A stretch of DNA of 64,000 nt from Paragonimus westermani (Eukaryota; Platyhelminthes; Trematoda; Plagiorchiida; Troglotrematidae): contig QNGE01001720.1 in NCBI GenBank assembly GCA_008508345.1, positions 42,339 through 106,338 of the forward strand, written 5' to 3'. Made by a program: the position numbers and the translations under genes. A model generated the notes under the pieces. That model made no database searches and was not told the origin of the DNA. It saw only the letters and a list, made by a program, of their open reading frames with translations. Each line of letters opens with the position of its first letter. Within the stretch, counting starts at the first letter, position 1. Below are positions 62,621 to 64,000 of this stretch, piece after piece.

Positions 62621-62710
62621 AGAAATGCGACCAGGATGAGTGACCGAAGGATAAATGAGCGACAGCTGCGTGACCGCGAATTTAAGGATACGGTACGTGA
62701 GGAATTACAG
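62621..62710 (+). CDS. candidate 90-nt coiled-coil exon
   Basis: Acceptor CTGCCTTTTCACATCGTTCAG and donor TTACAG|GTGTCAGT enclose exactly 30 codons in the only open frame (phase 0/0). They encode RNATRMSDRRINERQL and then RDREFKDTVREELQ, charged and helical like the 61977-62140 exon. Common composition suggests one gene, but an intermediate exon would be needed to reconcile phases. No homologue is recognised. Confidence 0.45.
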
Positions 62711-63270
62711 GTGTCAGTGACGTGACTGCACAGCGTTTCGACAAATGTGACCCAGAAGGTGCTGACAGTCTTGAATTGATAGGTTATCAATGTAATCGTA
62801 AAACAAAATCGACCAAAAGGTTATGAGTACATCAGGCGCAAGTGAGTTTGGTCGACTTTGCACAAAACAACTAGTGGCCCGACGTCTGGCAAATCACCTT
62901 TTCTTAGTTTCAGAACCCCGACATCACGATGACCCCCTAACCTTTCATTTCCCTCAGCTCTGTTAACACCCTGTATGTTGAAGGTTTCGCTTGCCCCTTG
63001 GTCCAAACTTTTTGTTTCCTATCCAAATCCTCTTTACGGTGCATCAAAATGTGCGCTATAGGGGCCGGCTGGATCATAAAAGCATCCAATCATGGGCTTC
63101 CTGGTCCCATTTCCTTGGGTTTACACTGGATACGGGGTGTGTGAGTGGGACCGCACGTGACTCAGCTTAAGCCGCTGTGATGATGATTATGCACAAGCGT
63201 CCATTGGTTTCGGCCATTGTGGCAAGCTAATCCGGAGAAGGAAGTCGAAGACTATGTGTAGTACTTATCT
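62711..63270. other. no recognised gene; possibly upstream part of the LINE at the window end
   Basis: Contains a plausible degraded spacer before the reverse-transcriptase relic. Nothing specific is identified. Confidence 0.3.
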
Positions 63271-64000
63271 CCGGCGCTGATACACGCTTTGCTCCAGCTG
63301 GTTCACTCCATCTGGGAGAGAGAAGAAATGTCACAAGAGTTTACAGATGCACTGATAGTACTAGGTTTAATGGGTAGCAAGCAATGCTCCGATAGCTATC
63401 GGGGCATCAGTGTGCTGGACTGCACAAGAAAGCTGCTTACAAGAATCCTCCTGAACCGGCTGAAAGCGAACATTTTGGAGACCAACGTCCAAGGGAGCAG
63501 TGTGGATTCCGGACAAGTCGCAGTAAGATCAACCTGGTGTTTGCCGCTCGGCAGCTTCAGCAGAAGTGCCGAGAACGAAATCAGCTACTGTATGCCCTGT
63601 TCGTGGACTTCATCAAGGCCTACTAGACCTTGTGGACCGTGTTTGGTAAGTTTAGATGTACAGGTAACGGTCAGTTTGATTAGAATGTTGCATGTGAGCA
63701 TGAAGAGGAAGGTGTAATAGTGTGGAGCGACTTGTGATGATTTTGACATTGTCGTGCCGTGAAGCAGGATTATTTCCTAGTGCAGGCCCTACTTGGTTTC
63801 TATTTAACTGCCATGCTAACAGTTGCTTTACAGGACTCGGCGGAAGACTCTACTGTGGTTCAGTACCGAACGGATGGGCGCCTACTGAATATCCGACGTT
63901 TCGGTATCCCAACCAGGTTACATACCTCAACGGTGCGCACATTCTTGTTTGCAGATTACAGAGCGCTGTTCACACACACAGCGAAGACGAACTACAGTGA
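63271..64000 (+). pseudogene. second LINE reverse-transcriptase relic, cut by the window end
   Basis: Reading across frameshifts: LVHSIWEREEMSQEFTDALI, SYRGISVLDCTRKLLTRILL, then in another frame QCGFRTSRSKINLVFAARQL, LYALFVDFIKAY (motif A), VKQDYFLVQALL (motif B region), LTVALQDSAEDSTVVQYRTD and TFLFADY (motif C; FADD changed to FADY at 63948-63959). These are canonical blocks of a non-LTR reverse transcriptase from a different subfamily than the 10.6-kb LINE. Several stops and at least three frame changes show it is dead. The 3' part lies beyond 64000. Confidence 0.85.

Overview
This 64 kb window (about 43% GC by eye) is eukaryotic. There are no bacterial-style operons: protein-coding sequence is confined to short exons with GT/AG borders, separated by introns of 5-17 kb packed with decayed retroelements. 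The repeats (an RTE-like LINE, a Penelope-like element with a GIY-YIG domain, tRNA-derived SINEs and a hammerhead ribozyme) together suggest a flatworm, most likely a digenean trematode. That assignment is inference.

The main gene runs on the minus strand across most of the window, from 57448 (5' end not found) to a stop at 1055. Its exons are 57448-57323, a probable 24-nt microexon 54994-54971, 48054-47962, 31510-31438, 26159-26079, 9023-8476 and 1465-1055. Reading phases agree at every junction. The first five encode consecutive ankyrin repeats whose spacing and wording (W-L-A-C, TALHYAAK, VDARSR-GQTPLH, DFSGR) resemble the C-terminal ankyrin block of the Sosondowah (SOWAH) family. The last two add about 320 residues of Ser/Pro/Thr/Arg-rich, probably disordered tail.

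The introns hold the mobile elements. A decayed LINE lies at 10.6-14.7 kb, with its reverse-transcriptase YADD motif deleted and its 3' part tandemly duplicated. A Penelope-like fragment at 16.5-17.4 kb has a 148-bp inverted duplication and a hammerhead-like motif after its ORF. A long foldback lies at 26.8-27.1 kb, an LTR-retrotransposon Gag relic at 33.5-34.2 kb, and at least three families of tRNA-derived SINE-like repeats are scattered throughout. A single N at 5625 is flanked by an exact 92-bp duplication and is probably an assembly seam.

From 57.5 to 64 kb there is a SINE, a near-canonical type I hammerhead ribozyme (58304-58262, minus strand), a weak LINE relic and three candidate plus-strand exons of an unidentified coiled-coil protein (61795-62710). 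Two of these exons are separated by a possible 28-nt intron. A second LINE reverse transcriptase, with FADD mutated to FADY, is cut by the window end.
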